From NCBI RefSeq assembly GCF_010723305.1, contig NZ_BLKW01000004.1, forward strand, positions 992,001 through 1,056,000: a stretch of DNA of 64,000 bases, read 5' to 3'. Made by a program: the position numbers and the translations under genes. Under the pieces are notes generated by a model. That model saw only the letters and a list, made by a program, of their open reading frames with translations. It was not told where the DNA came from and ran no database searches. This DNA is from Mycobacterium botniense. GTDB lineage: Bacteria; Actinomycetota; Actinomycetes; Mycobacteriales; Mycobacteriaceae. Of this stretch, positions 37,203-47,826 are shown one piece after another. The first letter of the stretch is position 1, and each line of letters opens with the position of its first letter.

Positions 37203-38495
37203 GTGCCGGCGCTGACCCCCGAGCAGATCAGGGCGATCGACGCTGCCCATCTGTGGCATCCGTATAGCACGATCGGCGCTGAACCCGTATCCCCGGTGGT
37301 AGCGCTCGGCGCCCGCGGCGCGTGGCTGACCGTGGTTCGCGACGGCACACCCATCGAGGTCCTCGATGCGATGAGCTCCTGGTGGACCGCGATCCACGGC
37401 CATGGGCACCCCATGTTGGACGCCGCGCTGACACGGCAGCTGGCCGCGATGAACCATGTCATGTTCGGCGGTTTGACCCACGAGCCGGCGGCCCGGCTGG
37501 CCCAGCTGCTGGTGCAGATCACCCCGGCCGGCCTGGACACGGTGTTCTTCACCGACTCGGGATCGGTGGCGGTGGAGGTGGCGGTGAAGATGGCGCTGCA
37601 GTACTGGCGCAGCCGCGGGCGGCCGGACAAACATCGGCTGATGACCTGGCGGGGGGGCTATCACGGTGACACTTTCACGCCGATGAGTATCTGCGACCCT
37701 GACGGCGGCATGCATTCGCTGTGGACCGACGTCTTGGCCAGGCAGGTCTTCGCGCCCCAGGTGCCGGCCGGTTATGAGCCCGCCTACAGCGCGGCGTTCG
37801 AGGCCCAACTGGCCCGGCACGCCGGCGAACTGGCGGCCGTGGTGGTGGAACCCGTCGTGCAGGGGGCCGGCGGGATGCGCTTCCACGACCCGCGTTATCT
37901 GGCTGATCTGCGGGAGATCTGCCGCCGTCACGAGGTGCTGCTGGTGTTCGATGAGATCGCCACCGGCTTCGGCCGCACCGGGGAGTTGTTCGCGGCCGAC
38001 CATGCCGGTGTGAGCCCGGACATCATGTGCGTCGGCAAGGCGCTCACCGGCGGGTACCTGAGTTTGGCCGCGACCCTGTGCAGCCTCGAGATCGCGCACA
38101 CCATCAGCTCGGGTCCCGCCGGTGCGCTGATGCACGGTCCCACCTTCATGGCCAATCCGCTGGCCTGCGCCGTGTCAGTGGCCAGCATCGAGCTGCTGCT
38201 CGGGCAGGACTGGCGGTCGCGGGTTGCCGAGATCAGCGATGGGCTGGCAGCGGGACTGCGACCCGCGCAAACGGTGCCGCATGTCACCGATGTCCGGGTG
38301 TGCGGGGCCATCGGCGTCATCGAATGCGACCGGCCGGTCGACCTGGCTGTTGCCACCCCGGCGGCACTGGACCGCGGAGTGTGGTTGCGCCCGTTTCGCA
38401 ACCTGGTGTACGCCATGCCGCCGTTTATCTGCCCGCCGGAGCAGATCGCGCAGATCACCTCCGCGATGGTCGAGGTTGCGCGCCTCGTAGGCTGA
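37203..38495 (+). CDS. bioA: Adenosylmethionine-8-amino-7-oxononanoate aminotransferase
   Basis: PLP enzyme of biotin synthesis converting KAPA to DAPA with SAM as amino donor. It has 430 residues. The substrate-binding [16 protein letters not shown] near residue 38, the [14 protein letters not shown] block near 250 with the PLP Asp, and the Schiff-base Lys in [13 protein letters not shown] near 280 are present. Starts at GTG 37137, ATG 37173 and GTG 37203 are all in frame. I chose the last because conservation begins there (PALTPEQI) and a TACGCT -10 (37189-37194) lies 8 bases before it. First gene of bioA-bioF-bioD. Counterpart of Rv1568. Confidence 0.93.
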   Translation: MPALTPEQIRAIDAAHLWHPYSTIGAEPVSPVVALGARGAWLTVVRDGTPIEVLDAMSSWWTAIHGHGHPMLDAALTRQLAAMNHVMFGGLTHEPAARLAQLLVQITPAGLDTVFFTDSGSVAVEVAVKMALQYWRSRGRPDKHRLMTWRGGYHGDTFTPMSICDPDGGMHSLWTDVLARQVFAPQVPAGYEPAYSAAFEAQLARHAGELAAVVVEPVVQGAGGMRFHDPRYLADLREICRRHEVLLVFDEIATGFGRTGELFAADHAGVSPDIMCVGKALTGGYLSLAATLCSLEIAHTISSGPAGALMHGPTFMANPLACAVSVASIELLLGQDWRSRVAEISDGLAAGLRPAQTVPHVTDVRVCGAIGVIECDRPVDLAVATPAALDRGVWLRPFRNLVYAMPPFICPPEQIAQITSAMVEVARLVG

Positions 38496-38501
38496 ACGCC
38501 G

Positions 38502-39668
38502 ATGACGGAGCTTTTCTCGGGAACACCGGTCGACACCTCACCACTGGCCTGGCTGGACGCGGCGGCCCGGCAGCGCCGCCGGGCCGGGCTGCGGCGTGCG
38601 TTGCGGCCCCGCCCCGCTGTCGGCACCGAGCTGGATTTGGCCTCCAATGACTACCTGGGCCTGTCGCAGCATCCCGAGGTGATCGAGGGCGGTGTTCAGG
38701 CGCTGCGCACCTGGGGGGCCGGCTCCACCGGCTCGCGGCTGGTCACCGGTGACACCGAGCTGCACCAGCAGTTCGAGGCGGCGCTGGCCGAGTTCGTGGG
38801 CGCCGCAACAGGTTTGCTGTTCTCTTCGGGATACACCGCCAACCTGGGGGCGGTTGTGGGCCTGTCGGGTCCGGGCGCGCTGCTGGTGTCCGACGCCTGC
38901 TCGCACGCGTCTGTGGTAGACGCCTGCCGGCTGTCGCGGGCGCGGGTGGTGGTGACGCCGCATCGCGACGTGGACGCCGTGGAAGCCGCGCTGGCGTCCC
39001 GGTCCGAAGAACGCGCCGTCGTCGTCACCGATTCGGTGTTTTCCGCCGACGGTGCGCTGGCGCCGCTGCGCCAGCTGTCGGACGTGTGCCGCCGTCACCG
39101 CGCCGTGCTGATTGTCGACGAGGCGCATGGGCTCGGGGTCCGCGGCGCGGGTGGACGCGGCCTGCTGCAGGAGCTGGGGCTGGTGGGCGCGCCCGACGTG
39201 GTGATCACCGCCACACTCTCGAAAGCCCTCGGCAGCCAGGGCGGTGTTGTGCTGGGGCCGCCAGCCGTCCGTGAGCACTTCATCGACACCGCCCGCCCGC
39301 TCATCTTCGACACCGGTTTGGCACCGGCGGCAGTCGGCGCCGCGATGGCCGCACTGCGGGTGCTCGAGTCCGAGCCCTGGCGGCCGGCTGCGGTGCTGCG
39401 CCATGCGCGGACACTGGCCGAGATCTGCAACGTGCCCCAGACACCGCAATCGGCGGTGGTGCCGGTGATTCTCGGGGAGCCGGAGACGGCGCTGCGGGCC
39501 GCGACCGCATGCCTGGACGCCGGCATCCGGGTGGGCTGCTTCCGCCCCCCGAGCGTGCCGGCGGGCACCTCGCGGCTGCGTCTCACCGCACGCGCCTCGC
39601 TAAACGACGGTGATCTCGACCTGGCCCGACACGTGCTGACGCGGGTGCTCGCCGCGGCCCGCCGGTGA
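38502..39668 (+). CDS. bioF: 8-amino-7-oxononanoate synthase
   Basis: PLP enzyme condensing pimeloyl-CoA (or -ACP) with alanine, the first ring-assembly step of biotin synthesis. It has 388 residues. [15 protein letters not shown] near residue 46 and [10 protein letters not shown] near 75 are family landmarks. The PLP-binding [12 protein letters not shown] near 205 and the Schiff-base Lys in [13 protein letters not shown] near 238 are intact. It starts 6 bases after bioA and overlaps bioD by GTGA, so all three genes are translated together. Counterpart of bioF1, Rv1569. Confidence 0.95.
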   Translation: MTELFSGTPVDTSPLAWLDAAARQRRRAGLRRALRPRPAVGTELDLASNDYLGLSQHPEVIEGGVQALRTWGAGSTGSRLVTGDTELHQQFEAALAEFVGAATGLLFSSGYTANLGAVVGLSGPGALLVSDACSHASVVDACRLSRARVVVTPHRDVDAVEAALASRSEERAVVVTDSVFSADGALAPLRQLSDVCRRHRAVLIVDEAHGLGVRGAGGRGLLQELGLVGAPDVVITATLSKALGSQGGVVLGPPAVREHFIDTARPLIFDTGLAPAAVGAAMAALRVLESEPWRPAAVLRHARTLAEICNVPQTPQSAVVPVILGEPETALRAATACLDAGIRVGCFRPPSVPAGTSRLRLTARASLNDGDLDLARHVLTRVLAAARR

Positions 39669-40345
39669 CGCTGCTGTTCATCACCGGTACCGGTACCGGC
39701 GTAGGTAAGACAGTGGCTACGGCTGCGCTGGCCTGCCACGCGCTGCAGGCGGGGATCGACGTGGCGGTGTGCAAACCGGTGCAGACCGGCACCGCCGTTG
39801 GTGATGACGACCTGGCCGAGGTGGCCCGGTTGTCCGATGTGCACACGCTGGCCGGGCTGGCGCGGTACCCGCAGCCGATGGCGCCGGCGGCTGCGGCCCA
39901 GTTGGCCGGGAGGGCATTGCCGGGCCGTACCGAGGTCCTGCGGCTCATCCGGGGACTGGACGGGCCCGGCCGGTTGACGCTGGTCGAAGGCGCGGGCGGG
40001 CTGTTAGTCGAGGTGGCGGCCGGCGGTGTGACGGTGCGGGATCTCGCCGCGGATCTCGGTGCCGCGATGCTGGTGGTGGCCACCGCCGAACTCGGCACCC
40101 TCAACCACACCGCGTTAACCCTGGAAGCGCTGGCCAACCGGAGAGTTGGGTGCGCCGGAGTGGTCATCGGCAGCTGGCCAACGCAGCCGGGAATGATCGA
40201 GCTGTCCAACCGGTGCGCGCTGGCCCGGCTGGCGCCCCTGCGCGCCGCGCTGCCCGCGGGCGCCGGTTCGATGGCGGCTGCCGAGTTTGCCGCGATGAGC
40301 GCACGGGTCTTTGACTCGGCCTGGGTGTCGTCGCTGGTCGGCTGA
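39665..40345 (+). CDS. bioD: Dethiobiotin synthetase
   Basis: ATP-dependent carboxylase closing the ureido ring of dethiobiotin. It has 226 residues, as in Mtb. The P-loop is [17 protein letters not shown] (residues 4-20). The catalytic Lys lies in AVCKPVQTG near residue 40, and [12 protein letters not shown] near 110 is the second signature. It starts at GTG overlapping the bioF stop (GTGA) and ends on the first base of the next gene (TGATG). Counterpart of Rv1570. Confidence 0.95.
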   Translation: MTLLFITGTGTGVGKTVATAALACHALQAGIDVAVCKPVQTGTAVGDDDLAEVARLSDVHTLAGLARYPQPMAPAAAAQLAGRALPGRTEVLRLIRGLDGPGRLTLVEGAGGLLVEVAAGGVTVRDLAADLGAAMLVVATAELGTLNHTALTLEALANRRVGCAGVVIGSWPTQPGMIELSNRCALARLAPLRAALPAGAGSMAAAEFAAMSARVFDSAWVSSLVG

Positions 40346-40854
40346 TGGTGCATTCGATCGAGCTGGTCTTCGACCCGGACACCGAAGCCGCTGTGCGGCG
40401 CATCTGGGCCGACCTTGCCGCGGCTGGCATACCCAGCCAGGCGCCGGCCAGTCGGCCCCACGCGACGATGGTGGTGGCCGAACACATCGACTCCGACGTT
40501 GACGTTCTGCTGGCGTCGCTCACCCGGCGGCTGCCACTGGCCTGTGTGGTCGGCGCGCCGCTGGTGTTTGGCAGAACCAAGGTCGTGCTCGCCCGGCTTG
40601 TGGTGCCCAGCAGCGAGCTGCTGGCGTTACAGGCCGAGGTCTATCGGCGGTGTCTTCCGCACCTGGCGCCCGCGCCGATGCCCAACTGTCTGCCCGGTCA
40701 GTGGACAGCGCACGTCACGCTGGCCCGTCGCGTCGAGGGCGCCCAACTCGGGCGGGCCCTGCGGGTGGCCGGACGGCCCGCTGAGATCCGCGGCAGCATC
40801 GACGGTTTGCGCCGCTGGGACGGCAACAACAAAACCGAGAATCTGATCAGCTGA
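40345..40854 (+). CDS. 2H phosphoesterase / 2'-5' RNA ligase superfamily protein
   Basis: A 169-residue protein with the two catalytic histidine motifs of the 2H superfamily, PHATMVVAEH near residue 40 and AHVTLARRV near residue 118. Their spacing is right for a bilobal fold. Family members act on cyclic phosphodiester ends of RNA or on small nucleotides. The ATG shares its A with the bioD stop, so it is the fourth gene of the biotin operon, as Rv1571 is in M. tuberculosis. Its link to biotin is unknown; removal of a damaged metabolite or RNA repair are guesses. Confidence 0.85.
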   Translation: MVHSIELVFDPDTEAAVRRIWADLAAAGIPSQAPASRPHATMVVAEHIDSDVDVLLASLTRRLPLACVVGAPLVFGRTKVVLARLVVPSSELLALQAEVYRRCLPHLAPAPMPNCLPGQWTAHVTLARRVEGAQLGRALRVAGRPAEIRGSIDGLRRWDGNNKTENLIS

Positions 40855-41061
40855 AGGGCGGGTGTGCATGGGCGAGCGGCGGCGTCGCGCCACGGCCGGA
40901 TGGGCGGCTCGACCTCCGAAACGGCCGCCATCGGCCCGACCACGCCGCCTGCGCGCCACCGCGCGCCGCTACCCTAACCTGAGCACGGTCCGCGTCAGAC
41001 TGCCGCCAGCCGGTTGGCTCACGACGCGCGACAACACACCAGACGTTGAGGGAGTAGCCCC

Positions 41062-42096
41062 GTGACGCAGGCGATGACCCGGCCGGCCGCCGATGACAGC
41101 AACACCGACGTCCTCGCGGTGGCGCGCCGACAGGTGCTCGAGCTCGGGAAGGGGCTCACCCGCGACCAGGTGTTGCAGGTTCTTCAGCTGCCCGACGAGC
41201 GGCTCGAAGACCTGTTGGCCCTGGCTCACCAGGTGCGGATGCGCTGGTGCGGTCCTGCGGTCGAGGTCGAGGGCATTATCAGCCTGAAAACCGGAGGCTG
41301 CCCGGAGGATTGCCATTTCTGTTCGCAGTCGGGGCTTTTCGAATCACCAGTGCGTAGCGCGTGGCTGGACATTCCGAGCTTGGTCGAGGCCGCCAAGCAG
41401 ACCGCCAAAACCGGTGCAACCGAGTTCTGCATCGTCGCCGCGGTGCGCGGACCCGATGACCGGTTGATGGCCCAGGTTGCGGCGGGTATCGAGGCGATCC
41501 GCAAGGAGGTCGACATCCAGATCGCCTGCTCGCTGGGCATGCTGACCGCCGAGCAGGTGCAGCAGTTGGTGGCGATGGGAGTGCACCGCTACAACCACAA
41601 TCTGGAGACGGCCCGCTCGTTTTTTCCCAAGGTCGTCACCACCCATACCTGGGAGGAGCGGTGGCAGACGTTGTCGCTGGTGCGCGACGCCGGCATCGAG
41701 GTGTGCTGCGGCGGCATTCTCGGGATGGGCGAAACAGTGCAGCAGCGCGCTGAATTCGCCGCGGAGCTGGCTGAGCTCGACCCGGATGAGGTGCCGTTGA
41801 ACTTCCTCAACCCGCGGCCTGGCACACCGTTCGGCGAGCGGGAACTGATGCCGGCCAGCGATGCGCTCAAGGCGGTGGCGGCTTTCCGTTTGGCGCTGCC
41901 GCGCACGGTGTTACGGTTCGCCGGCGGCCGCGAGATCACGCTGGGTGACCTGGGCGCCAAACGGGGCATCCTGGGCGGCATCAACGCCGTGATCGTCGGC
42001 AACTACCTGACCACGCTCGGCCGCCCCGCACAGGCTGACCTGGAACTGCTGGACGAGCTGCGGATGCCGATCAAAGCGCTCAACGCAAGCCTGTAG
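41062..42096 (+). CDS. bioB: Biotin synthase
   Basis: Radical SAM enzyme inserting sulfur into dethiobiotin. It has 344 residues. The [4Fe-4S] cluster cysteines are in [13 protein letters not shown] near residue 78 (CxxxCxxC). Further cysteines in [18 protein letters not shown] and [11 protein letters not shown] supply the auxiliary [2Fe-2S] sulfur source. The start is GTG 41062 with GGGAG 8-9 bases upstream; an ATG 4 codons later is an alternative. It directly follows the Rv1571-like gene after 207 bases, where H37Rv carries the phiRv1 prophage region. It is followed by its accessory gene bsaP. Counterpart of Rv1589. Confidence 0.96.
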   Translation: MTQAMTRPAADDSNTDVLAVARRQVLELGKGLTRDQVLQVLQLPDERLEDLLALAHQVRMRWCGPAVEVEGIISLKTGGCPEDCHFCSQSGLFESPVRSAWLDIPSLVEAAKQTAKTGATEFCIVAAVRGPDDRLMAQVAAGIEAIRKEVDIQIACSLGMLTAEQVQQLVAMGVHRYNHNLETARSFFPKVVTTHTWEERWQTLSLVRDAGIEVCCGGILGMGETVQQRAEFAAELAELDPDEVPLNFLNPRPGTPFGERELMPASDALKAVAAFRLALPRTVLRFAGGREITLGDLGAKRGILGGINAVIVGNYLTTLGRPAQADLELLDELRMPIKALNASL

Positions 42097-42110
42097 GGAC
42101 TTTCACAACC

Positions 42111-42338
42111 GTGGTCCGAGATCTCCCGGCTCCGGTCGGCGCGGGCGTCTACAACGTCTACACCGGGGCGCCCGCGGGCACGTCGGTACCGACTGCGGCC
42201 CAGCTGGGTCTGGAGCCGCCCCGCTTCTGCGCGGCGTGCGGGCGCCGGATGGTGGTTCAGGTCCGCCCTGATGGCTGGTGGGCGCACTGTTCGCGGCACG
42301 GGCGGGTGGACTCGACCGATCTGGAGGCCCGGTCATGA
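42111..42338 (+). CDS. bsaP: Biotin synthase auxiliary protein (Rv1590 family)
   Basis: A 75-residue protein with CAACGRRM near residue 40 and CSRHG near residue 60, a likely zinc or iron-sulfur site (CxxC plus Cys and His). It begins [18 protein letters not shown] from a GTG start. It lies 14 bases after bioB and overlaps the next gene by ATGA. Known: the Rv1590 family was recently described as an auxiliary protein needed for mycobacterial BioB activity, probably through the Fe-S cluster (recalled, not checked). Order and sequence here fit that role. Confidence 0.82.
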   Translation: MVRDLPAPVGAGVYNVYTGAPAGTSVPTAAQLGLEPPRFCAACGRRMVVQVRPDGWWAHCSRHGRVDSTDLEARS

Positions 42339-42976
42339 CGGCGCGCCCCCGCGATGGGGTGTCCGCCGTGTCGCGCACTCGGGCGGTCGCGGTGGTGGTG
42401 ATCGGGCTGTTAGTCACGGGTGTGCTCATCGGCGGCCTGTGGGCGTGGATTGCTCCACCGATCCACGGTGTGGTGGCACGTGATCACACTGGTGAGTTGC
42501 TGCACGACTACCCGGGCAGCGAGCCCGAGCATTTTTTCGTGGCGGCGGTCCTGATGCTCGGCTTGTTGAGTGTGGTCGCGGTGGTGGCCCCGGTGCTGGT
42601 GTGGCAGTGGAGCGCACACCGGGGTCCGGCTATGGTCGCGGGGCTCACGATCGGGTTGGTGGCCGCTGCCGCGGCGGCGGCGGCGGTGGGGGCGGCACTG
42701 GTACGTCTGCGCTATGGTGCGGTGGACTTTGGCCGAGCGCCGCTGACCGACGCCAAACCGGTGTTCTACTTCACCCAGGCGCCACCGGTGTTCTTCGGTC
42801 GCGGTCCGCTGCAGATCGCGGCAACCCTGCTGCTGCCCGCCTCTGCGGCCGCGTTGGTGTACGCCGGGTTCGCCGCCGCGGCCACGCGCGATGACCTCGG
42901 CGGACATCCTGCCGCCGAGCCCCAGCCGAGTAGTGCCGCGAGCGCGGCGCCGAGCAGCGCGGACAGCCGCGGCTGA
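42335..42976 (+). CDS. DUF2567-type membrane protein
   Basis: A 213-residue integral membrane protein with four predicted membrane segments: about residues 18-40, 66-88, 98-120 and 165-185. The extracytoplasmic loop contains [15 protein letters not shown]. The Ser/Ala-rich C-terminal tail is cytoplasmic and low in complexity. Start ATG 42335 overlaps the bsaP stop (ATGA), so it is in the bioB operon, as Rv1591 is. The function is unknown. A role in biotin or dethiobiotin transport is only suggested by position. Confidence 0.85.
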   Translation: MTARPRDGVSAVSRTRAVAVVVIGLLVTGVLIGGLWAWIAPPIHGVVARDHTGELLHDYPGSEPEHFFVAAVLMLGLLSVVAVVAPVLVWQWSAHRGPAMVAGLTIGLVAAAAAAAAVGAALVRLRYGAVDFGRAPLTDAKPVFYFTQAPPVFFGRGPLQIAATLLLPASAAALVYAGFAAAATRDDLGGHPAAEPQPSSAASAAPSSADSRG

Positions 42977-42978
42977 GG

Positions 42979-44316
42979 TCACAGCGGGCGGCGGTGCACG
43001 CGCCGACCGGTGAGAACCCGTGCGGCGATCACACCCAGCCGCGCCACGCCGACATAGGTGCCCGGGTTGAAGATGGTCGGCCATGTCGTTTTGACCAGGT
43101 GTTTGGTCAGCGGCCGGCGGGCGAACCGGTCCTTCAGCCACCGCAGCGTCATCGGCGCAGACAGCGGATGCAGCAGCACGTGTTCGCAGAAGGCGTCCCG
43201 ATGGTAGGTGACGGCGGCCCCGCCGGCCGCGTAGGTCTTCGCCAGGGCGTCGATATCGGCGACGTCGATGAGGTAGTCGTGCACGGCCTGCACGATCAAT
43301 ATCGGCGGGGCCGGCACCGCGGTGCCAAGTCTGATGTCGTCGAAGACGTGCTGGACTTCCGGCATCGCCAGGATCTCCTCGAGGGGGCGGTCCAGGTAGC
43401 GGGCCACGTCTTTTTTGGCCATCCGGATGACCGCGCCGACCGTGGTCATGGTCTCCAGCTTGCGCAGCAGCGCACGGCCCTCCTCGGTGGTGTGCTGCTG
43501 GATCACCCGGTCCAGCTCGGGATAGATATGTGCCAGCGCGGCGATCACCAGCGCCGGAAGGCCGGCGAAAAAGGTGCCGTTGAGCCGGCGAAAAGTGTGG
43601 GCCAAGTCGCCGACCGGTGACCCCAGCACCGCGCCCACCACATCCAGTTCGGGTGCGTAATCGGCGCACAGTTCCGCGGCCCAGGCAGTAGCCAGCCCGC
43701 CACCTGAGTAGCCCCACAACGCGACCGGCGCAGACGCGGTCAGCCCGGTGCGCTCCGAGTTCAGCGCGGCCCGGACACCGTCGAGGATGCAGTAGCCGGG
43801 TTGGTAGGGGGCACCCCACAGTCCCTCGGGACCTTCGTGGTCGGGAACCGCGACCGCCCAACCCTCGGCCAGGGCGGCGTTGATCAGCACAAACTCCCAT
43901 TGCGACAAAGCCCCGAGGGCTTTGGCGTGCCGCCGCAACGCGTACGAGGGAAAGCAGCGTGAGGTGATCGCGTCGATCGCGCACTGATACGACAGCAGCG
44001 GGCAGGCCCGGCCCGGTGCGACGTCGGCGGGGCTGAGCACCGTCGTCACCGCGACCCCGGGTTGGCCGTGTACCCCGGTTGTTCGGTACAGCAACTGGAT
44101 GGCGGTGAGCTGCTGCGGTATCAGGCCCAGATACGCGAGTTCAACCTCGCGCGAGCGCAGCACCGTTCCCGGCAGGGCGTGCTGGTAGCCGGGGGGCGGT
44201 TGGTAGAAGGGGTCCTCCGAGGGCAGCAGGGGGCGAGCGGCGCGGTCCAAGTCCTCATGGGGCGGTTTGCCGATCCATTCCGCGCCGGTGGTTCCCGCCA
44301 GGCTGCCAAGGTCCAT
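42979..44316 (-). CDS. Secretory-lipase-family alpha/beta hydrolase (Rv1592c-like)
   Basis: A 445-residue alpha/beta hydrolase of the LIP family. The nucleophile elbow is [13 protein letters not shown] near residue 200. The acid is probably in [11 protein letters not shown] near 350 and the His in FCEHVLLHP near 385. ATG 44316 gives a length close to Rv1592c (446) and a matching N-terminus ([20 protein letters not shown]); the frame from 44376 is longer than the family. A TAAGAA -10-like hexamer lies 7 bases before that ATG. It faces the bio membrane gene with 2 bases between stops. It should hydrolyse esters or lipids; no classical signal peptide is visible. Confidence 0.9.
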   Translation of the reverse strand: MDLGSLAGTTGAEWIGKPPHEDLDRAARPLLPSEDPFYQPPPGYQHALPGTVLRSREVELAYLGLIPQQLTAIQLLYRTTGVHGQPGVAVTTVLSPADVAPGRACPLLSYQCAIDAITSRCFPSYALRRHAKALGALSQWEFVLINAALAEGWAVAVPDHEGPEGLWGAPYQPGYCILDGVRAALNSERTGLTASAPVALWGYSGGGLATAWAAELCADYAPELDVVGAVLGSPVGDLAHTFRRLNGTFFAGLPALVIAALAHIYPELDRVIQQHTTEEGRALLRKLETMTTVGAVIRMAKKDVARYLDRPLEEILAMPEVQHVFDDIRLGTAVPAPPILIVQAVHDYLIDVADIDALAKTYAAGGAAVTYHRDAFCEHVLLHPLSAPMTLRWLKDRFARRPLTKHLVKTTWPTIFNPGTYVGVARLGVIAARVLTGRRVHRRPL

Positions 44317-44387
44317 CGGGGCATTCTTACTTAAGAGAGGGTTAAGAATCCAGTCGGGGTGGCGATGGCGGTCCACACGGTGTGGGC

Positions 44388-45092
44388 TCAGCCCGGCGGG
44401 CGCAGCGCGGCGAACTCGTCAGTGACGCGCAGCGCCGACTCGGTGAAGCGGTACAGCGCCGCGGGACGTCCACCGCTGCGCCCGGATTGGGCGAAGGTGC
44501 CGGTTGGGGTGATGACACCGCGGCGGGCCAAGACCCGCTGCAGGTTGGTGGCGTCGACCTGATAACCCAGGGCGGCACCGTAGATGTCGCGCAAGGTGGA
44601 GACGACGAATTCTCTTGGCGCCAGCGCGAACCCGATGTTGGTGTAGGACATCTTGGCGATCAGCCTGGTGCGGGCGTGAGCCACCATCGGACCGTGGTCG
44701 AACGCCATCGTCGGCAGCGCGGTCACCGGGTGCCACCGGGTGTCCGGCGGCAACTCCGGGGTGGCGGGAAAGGGCACCAGGCCCAAAAAGGTGGATGCGA
44801 TCACCCGCCGACCGGGCACCCGATCGGGATCGGAGAACACCGCAAGCTGCTCGAGGTGAGCGAGTTCTCGCAGATCCACCTTTTCGGCCAACTGACGACG
44901 CACCGACGTGGTGATGTCCTCATCGTCGCGCAGCCGCCCGCCCGGCAGCGACCACGCCCCGCGCTGGGGCTCACGTGCGCGTTGCCACAACAGGACGTTG
45001 AGCTGCGGCTTCTGCGGCCCGGGCGCCGTTTCGGTGCGCCGAACCTGGAATACGACCGCAAGCACTTCATGGCCAGTGCTACCATGGGCCAT
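44388..45092 (-). CDS. nrtR: NrtR-family regulator of NAD biosynthesis (Nudix-like plus winged helix)
   Basis: A 234-residue repressor. The N-terminal Nudix-like domain has a degenerate Nudix box: [21 protein letters not shown], with Gln and Lys where the REUxEE core has Glu, and Val for Gly. It should therefore bind ADP-ribose-like ligands without hydrolysing them. The C-terminal winged helix (about residues 150-230) includes [20 protein letters not shown]. It is divergent from nadABC. ATG 45092 abuts the inverted repeat 45093-45115, and TACAAT inside the repeat is 7 bases upstream, so a leaderless, self-repressed transcript is likely. Counterpart of Rv1593c. Confidence 0.87.
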   Translation of the reverse strand: MAHGSTGHEVLAVVFQVRRTETAPGPQKPQLNVLLWQRAREPQRGAWSLPGGRLRDDEDITTSVRRQLAEKVDLRELAHLEQLAVFSDPDRVPGRRVIASTFLGLVPFPATPELPPDTRWHPVTALPTMAFDHGPMVAHARTRLIAKMSYTNIGFALAPREFVVSTLRDIYGAALGYQVDATNLQRVLARRGVITPTGTFAQSGRSGGRPAALYRFTESALRVTDEFAALRPPG

Positions 45093-45115
45093 GTTTTCGA
45101 TTGTAAGTCGAAAAC
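45093..45115. promoter_or_regulatory. NrtR operator (perfect 8-bp inverted repeat)
   Basis: GTTTTCGA-TTGTAAG-TCGAAAAC: both 8-base arms match perfectly across a 7-base centre. The minus-strand reading contains TACAAT (45105-45100), the apparent -10 of nrtR. On the plus side the site lies 25 bases before nadA, in the untranslated leader of a transcript possibly started from TACCAT (45080-45085). Binding would therefore repress nrtR and nadABC together when NAD-derived ligand is low. Confidence 0.78.
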
Positions 45116-45139
45116 CTCCTCGGGGCGAAAGGAACACGG

Positions 45140-46201
45140 ATGACGGTTCTGAATCGCACGCGGACACGGGCCGATGACCAGGCAGATGACGTCGTTCCCG
45201 GCATCATCGATTCGCCCACCGGTTACACCGGGGTGGTTGGCGACGAGCAGTGGGCCGCTGAGATTCGCCGGCTGGCCAAGCAGCGCAATGCCACCGTGCT
45301 CGCGCACAACTACCAGCTGCCGGCCATCCAACAGGTTGCCGATCACGTCGGTGATTCGCTGGCGCTCTCGCGCATCGCCGCCCAAGCGCCCCAGGACACC
45401 ATCGTGTTCTGCGGTGTGCATTTCATGGCTGAAACCGCCAAAATCCTCAGTCCGGACAAAACAGTGCTGATCCCGGATCAGCGCGCCGGCTGTTCATTAG
45501 CCGATTCGATCACCCCCGAGGAGCTGCAAGCCTGGAAGGACGAGCACCCGGGTGCGGTGGTGGTGTCCTACATCAACACCACCGCGGCGGTGAAGGCGCT
45601 TACCGACATCTGCTGCACCTCCTCCAACGCCGTCGACGTGGTCAACTCCATCGATCCCGACCGCGAAGTGCTGTTCTGTCCCGACCAGTTCCTGGGCGCG
45701 CATGTCCGGCGCGTCACCGGCCGCACGAATGTGCACGTGTGGGCCGGCGAATGCCATGTGCACGCCGGGATCAACGGCGATGAGCTCACCGAGCAGGTCC
45801 GCGCCCATCCCGACGCCGAACTATTCGTGCACCCCGAATGCGGTTGCGCCACTTCCGCGTTGTATCTCGCCGACGAAGGCGCCGTCCCACAGGACCGGGT
45901 GAAGATCCTGTCGACCGGCGGTATGCTCGCCGCCGCCCGCGCGACGCAGGCCCGGCAGGTGCTGGTCGCCACCGAGGTCGGGATGCTCTACCAGTTGCGC
46001 CATGCCGCGCCCGGGGTCGACTTCCGGGCCGTGAATGAGCGCGCCTCCTGCAGGTACATGAAGATGATCACGCCGGCGGCGCTGTTGCGCTGTCTGGTCG
46101 AGGGCGTCGACGAGGTCCATGTCGATCCGCAGACCGCGCGGCTGGCGCGGCGCAGCGTCCAGCGGATGGTCGAGATCGGGCACCCGGGCGGCGGCGAATG
46201 A
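45140..46201 (+). CDS. nadA: Quinolinate synthase
   Basis: Condenses iminoaspartate with dihydroxyacetone phosphate to quinolinate, in de novo NAD synthesis. It has 353 residues. The three [4Fe-4S] ligands are in [14 protein letters not shown] near residue 95, [10 protein letters not shown] near 155 and HPECGCATS near 235. The N-terminal [18 protein letters not shown] substrate loop is present. AAAGGAA (45128-45134) is the ribosome site. It overlaps nadB by ATGA. Counterpart of Rv1594. Confidence 0.96.
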   Translation: MTVLNRTRTRADDQADDVVPGIIDSPTGYTGVVGDEQWAAEIRRLAKQRNATVLAHNYQLPAIQQVADHVGDSLALSRIAAQAPQDTIVFCGVHFMAETAKILSPDKTVLIPDQRAGCSLADSITPEELQAWKDEHPGAVVVSYINTTAAVKALTDICCTSSNAVDVVNSIDPDREVLFCPDQFLGAHVRRVTGRTNVHVWAGECHVHAGINGDELTEQVRAHPDAELFVHPECGCATSALYLADEGAVPQDRVKILSTGGMLAAARATQARQVLVATEVGMLYQLRHAAPGVDFRAVNERASCRYMKMITPAALLRCLVEGVDEVHVDPQTARLARRSVQRMVEIGHPGGGE

Positions 46202-47775
46202 CCGGTGGGGTGGCCTGGCAGCAGCAGGCCGACGTTATCGTCGTCGGCACCGGGGTCGCCGGGCTTGCCGCCGCGCTGGCCGCCCACCGGGCGGGCCGTC
46301 ATGTCGTGGTGCTCAGCAAGGCCGAGCAGACCGGCGGGGCAACCGCCACCTGCTACGCCCAGGGCGGGATCGCGGTGGTGCTACCCGAGACAGAGGACTC
46401 GGTGGAAGCCCATATCGCGGACACGCTGGCCGCAGGAGCCGGGCTGTGCGACCCGGATGCAGTGGAATCAATTGTGGCGGACGGCTATCGCGCCGTGACG
46501 GAATTGGTCGGTGCCGGCGCGCGGTTCGACGAATCGGCACCGGGCCGCTTTGTGCTGACCCGGGAAGGCGGGCATTCGCGCCGGCGCATCATCCACGCCG
46601 GCGGTGACGCCACCGGGGCAGAGGTCCAGCGTGTGCTCGACCGCGCGGCGGCCGCGCTGGACATCCGGGGCGGCCATGTGGTCGTGCGGGTGCTGCACGA
46701 CGGTGGTGCGGTGTCGGGGGTTGTGGTGGTCAATGCCGATGGGCTCGGCGTTATTCACGCCCCGTCAGTCGTTTTGGCCACCGGGGGGCTGGGACATCTG
46801 TACGGGACGACCACCAACCCCGAAGGCTGTACCGGTGACGGTATCGCTCTTGCGCTGTGGGCCGGTGCTGCGATCAGTGATATCGAGTTCATCCAGTTTC
46901 ATCCGACCATGCTCTTCAGCGCACATACCAGCGGCCGGCGCCCCCTGATCACCGAGGCTGTTCGCGGTGAGGGCGCGAAATTAGTTGATGCCGAAGGCGA
47001 TCCAGTCACTGCCGGGATCCATCCGATGGGGGATTTAGCGCCGCGTGATGTGGTCGCGGCGGCCATCGACGCGCGGCTGAAGGCGACCGGCGACCCGTGT
47101 GTCTTCCTGGACGCCCGCAGTATCGCAGGATTCGAGTCCCGGTTTCCCACGGTCACCGCCGCTTGCCATGCTGCCGGAATCGACCCTGTGCGCCAACCGA
47201 TTCCGGTGGCTCCCGGAGCACATTACAGTTGCGGCGGCGTCGTCACCGATGTGTGGGGGCACACCGAGCTGCCCGGCCTGTTCGCCGCCGGCGAGGTGGC
47301 GCGTACCGGAATGCACGGCGCCAACCGGCTGGCGTCCAACAGCCTGCTGGAAGGTCTCGTGGTCGGGGGCCGAGCCGGACGCGCGGCGGCCGCACACGCA
47401 GCGGCGGAGGGGTACGCACGAGCGAGAGTGCCCGACCCGTTCACCCCGACCGCGCTCGCGCGGGCCGAGCTGCAGTCGGCGATGAGCCGGGACGCCTCGG
47501 CGATCCGCGAGGCCGGCAGGTTGCGGCGGCTGGCGGACACGCTGCGGGCCGGGCAGAGTCGCACCCCGGCGAGCCGGGCCGACTTCGAGGATGTGGCCCT
47601 GACGCTGACCGCTCGGGCGGTGGTGGCCGCGGCCCTGGCCCGCGAGGAAAGCCGGGGATGTCACCGCCGCGCAGAGTACCCGGATGCCGACCCGGACCAG
47701 GCCCGCAGCACGGTGGTGCGACTGGCCGGTGACCCGGATACGGTGCGCGTCGAAACGCCGGTGCCGGTGTGCTGA
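46198..47775 (+). CDS. nadB: L-aspartate oxidase
   Basis: FAD enzyme oxidising aspartate to iminoaspartate for NadA. It has 525 residues. The FAD Rossmann motif is [18 protein letters not shown] near residue 13. The active-site blocks are [15 protein letters not shown] near residue 42, [10 protein letters not shown] near 230 and ALTPGA-type [12 protein letters not shown] near 340. A helical C-terminal domain follows. Start ATG overlaps nadA by 4 bases; 51 bases separate it from nadC. Counterpart of Rv1595. Confidence 0.95.
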   Translation: MTGGVAWQQQADVIVVGTGVAGLAAALAAHRAGRHVVVLSKAEQTGGATATCYAQGGIAVVLPETEDSVEAHIADTLAAGAGLCDPDAVESIVADGYRAVTELVGAGARFDESAPGRFVLTREGGHSRRRIIHAGGDATGAEVQRVLDRAAAALDIRGGHVVVRVLHDGGAVSGVVVVNADGLGVIHAPSVVLATGGLGHLYGTTTNPEGCTGDGIALALWAGAAISDIEFIQFHPTMLFSAHTSGRRPLITEAVRGEGAKLVDAEGDPVTAGIHPMGDLAPRDVVAAAIDARLKATGDPCVFLDARSIAGFESRFPTVTAACHAAGIDPVRQPIPVAPGAHYSCGGVVTDVWGHTELPGLFAAGEVARTGMHGANRLASNSLLEGLVVGGRAGRAAAAHAAAEGYARARVPDPFTPTALARAELQSAMSRDASAIREAGRLRRLADTLRAGQSRTPASRADFEDVALTLTARAVVAAALAREESRGCHRRAEYPDADPDQARSTVVRLAGDPDTVRVETPVPVC

Positions 47776-47826
47776 CCGGCGCCGCGGCGACGCTGCCCAG
47801 CCAAGCGATGAGAAGGAGCGGCGCTG

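Noticed and set aside
36974..37630. 218-codon minus-strand frame over the bioA 5' end
   Set aside because: Antisense shadow of bioA that runs into the intergenic repeats; no domain recognised.
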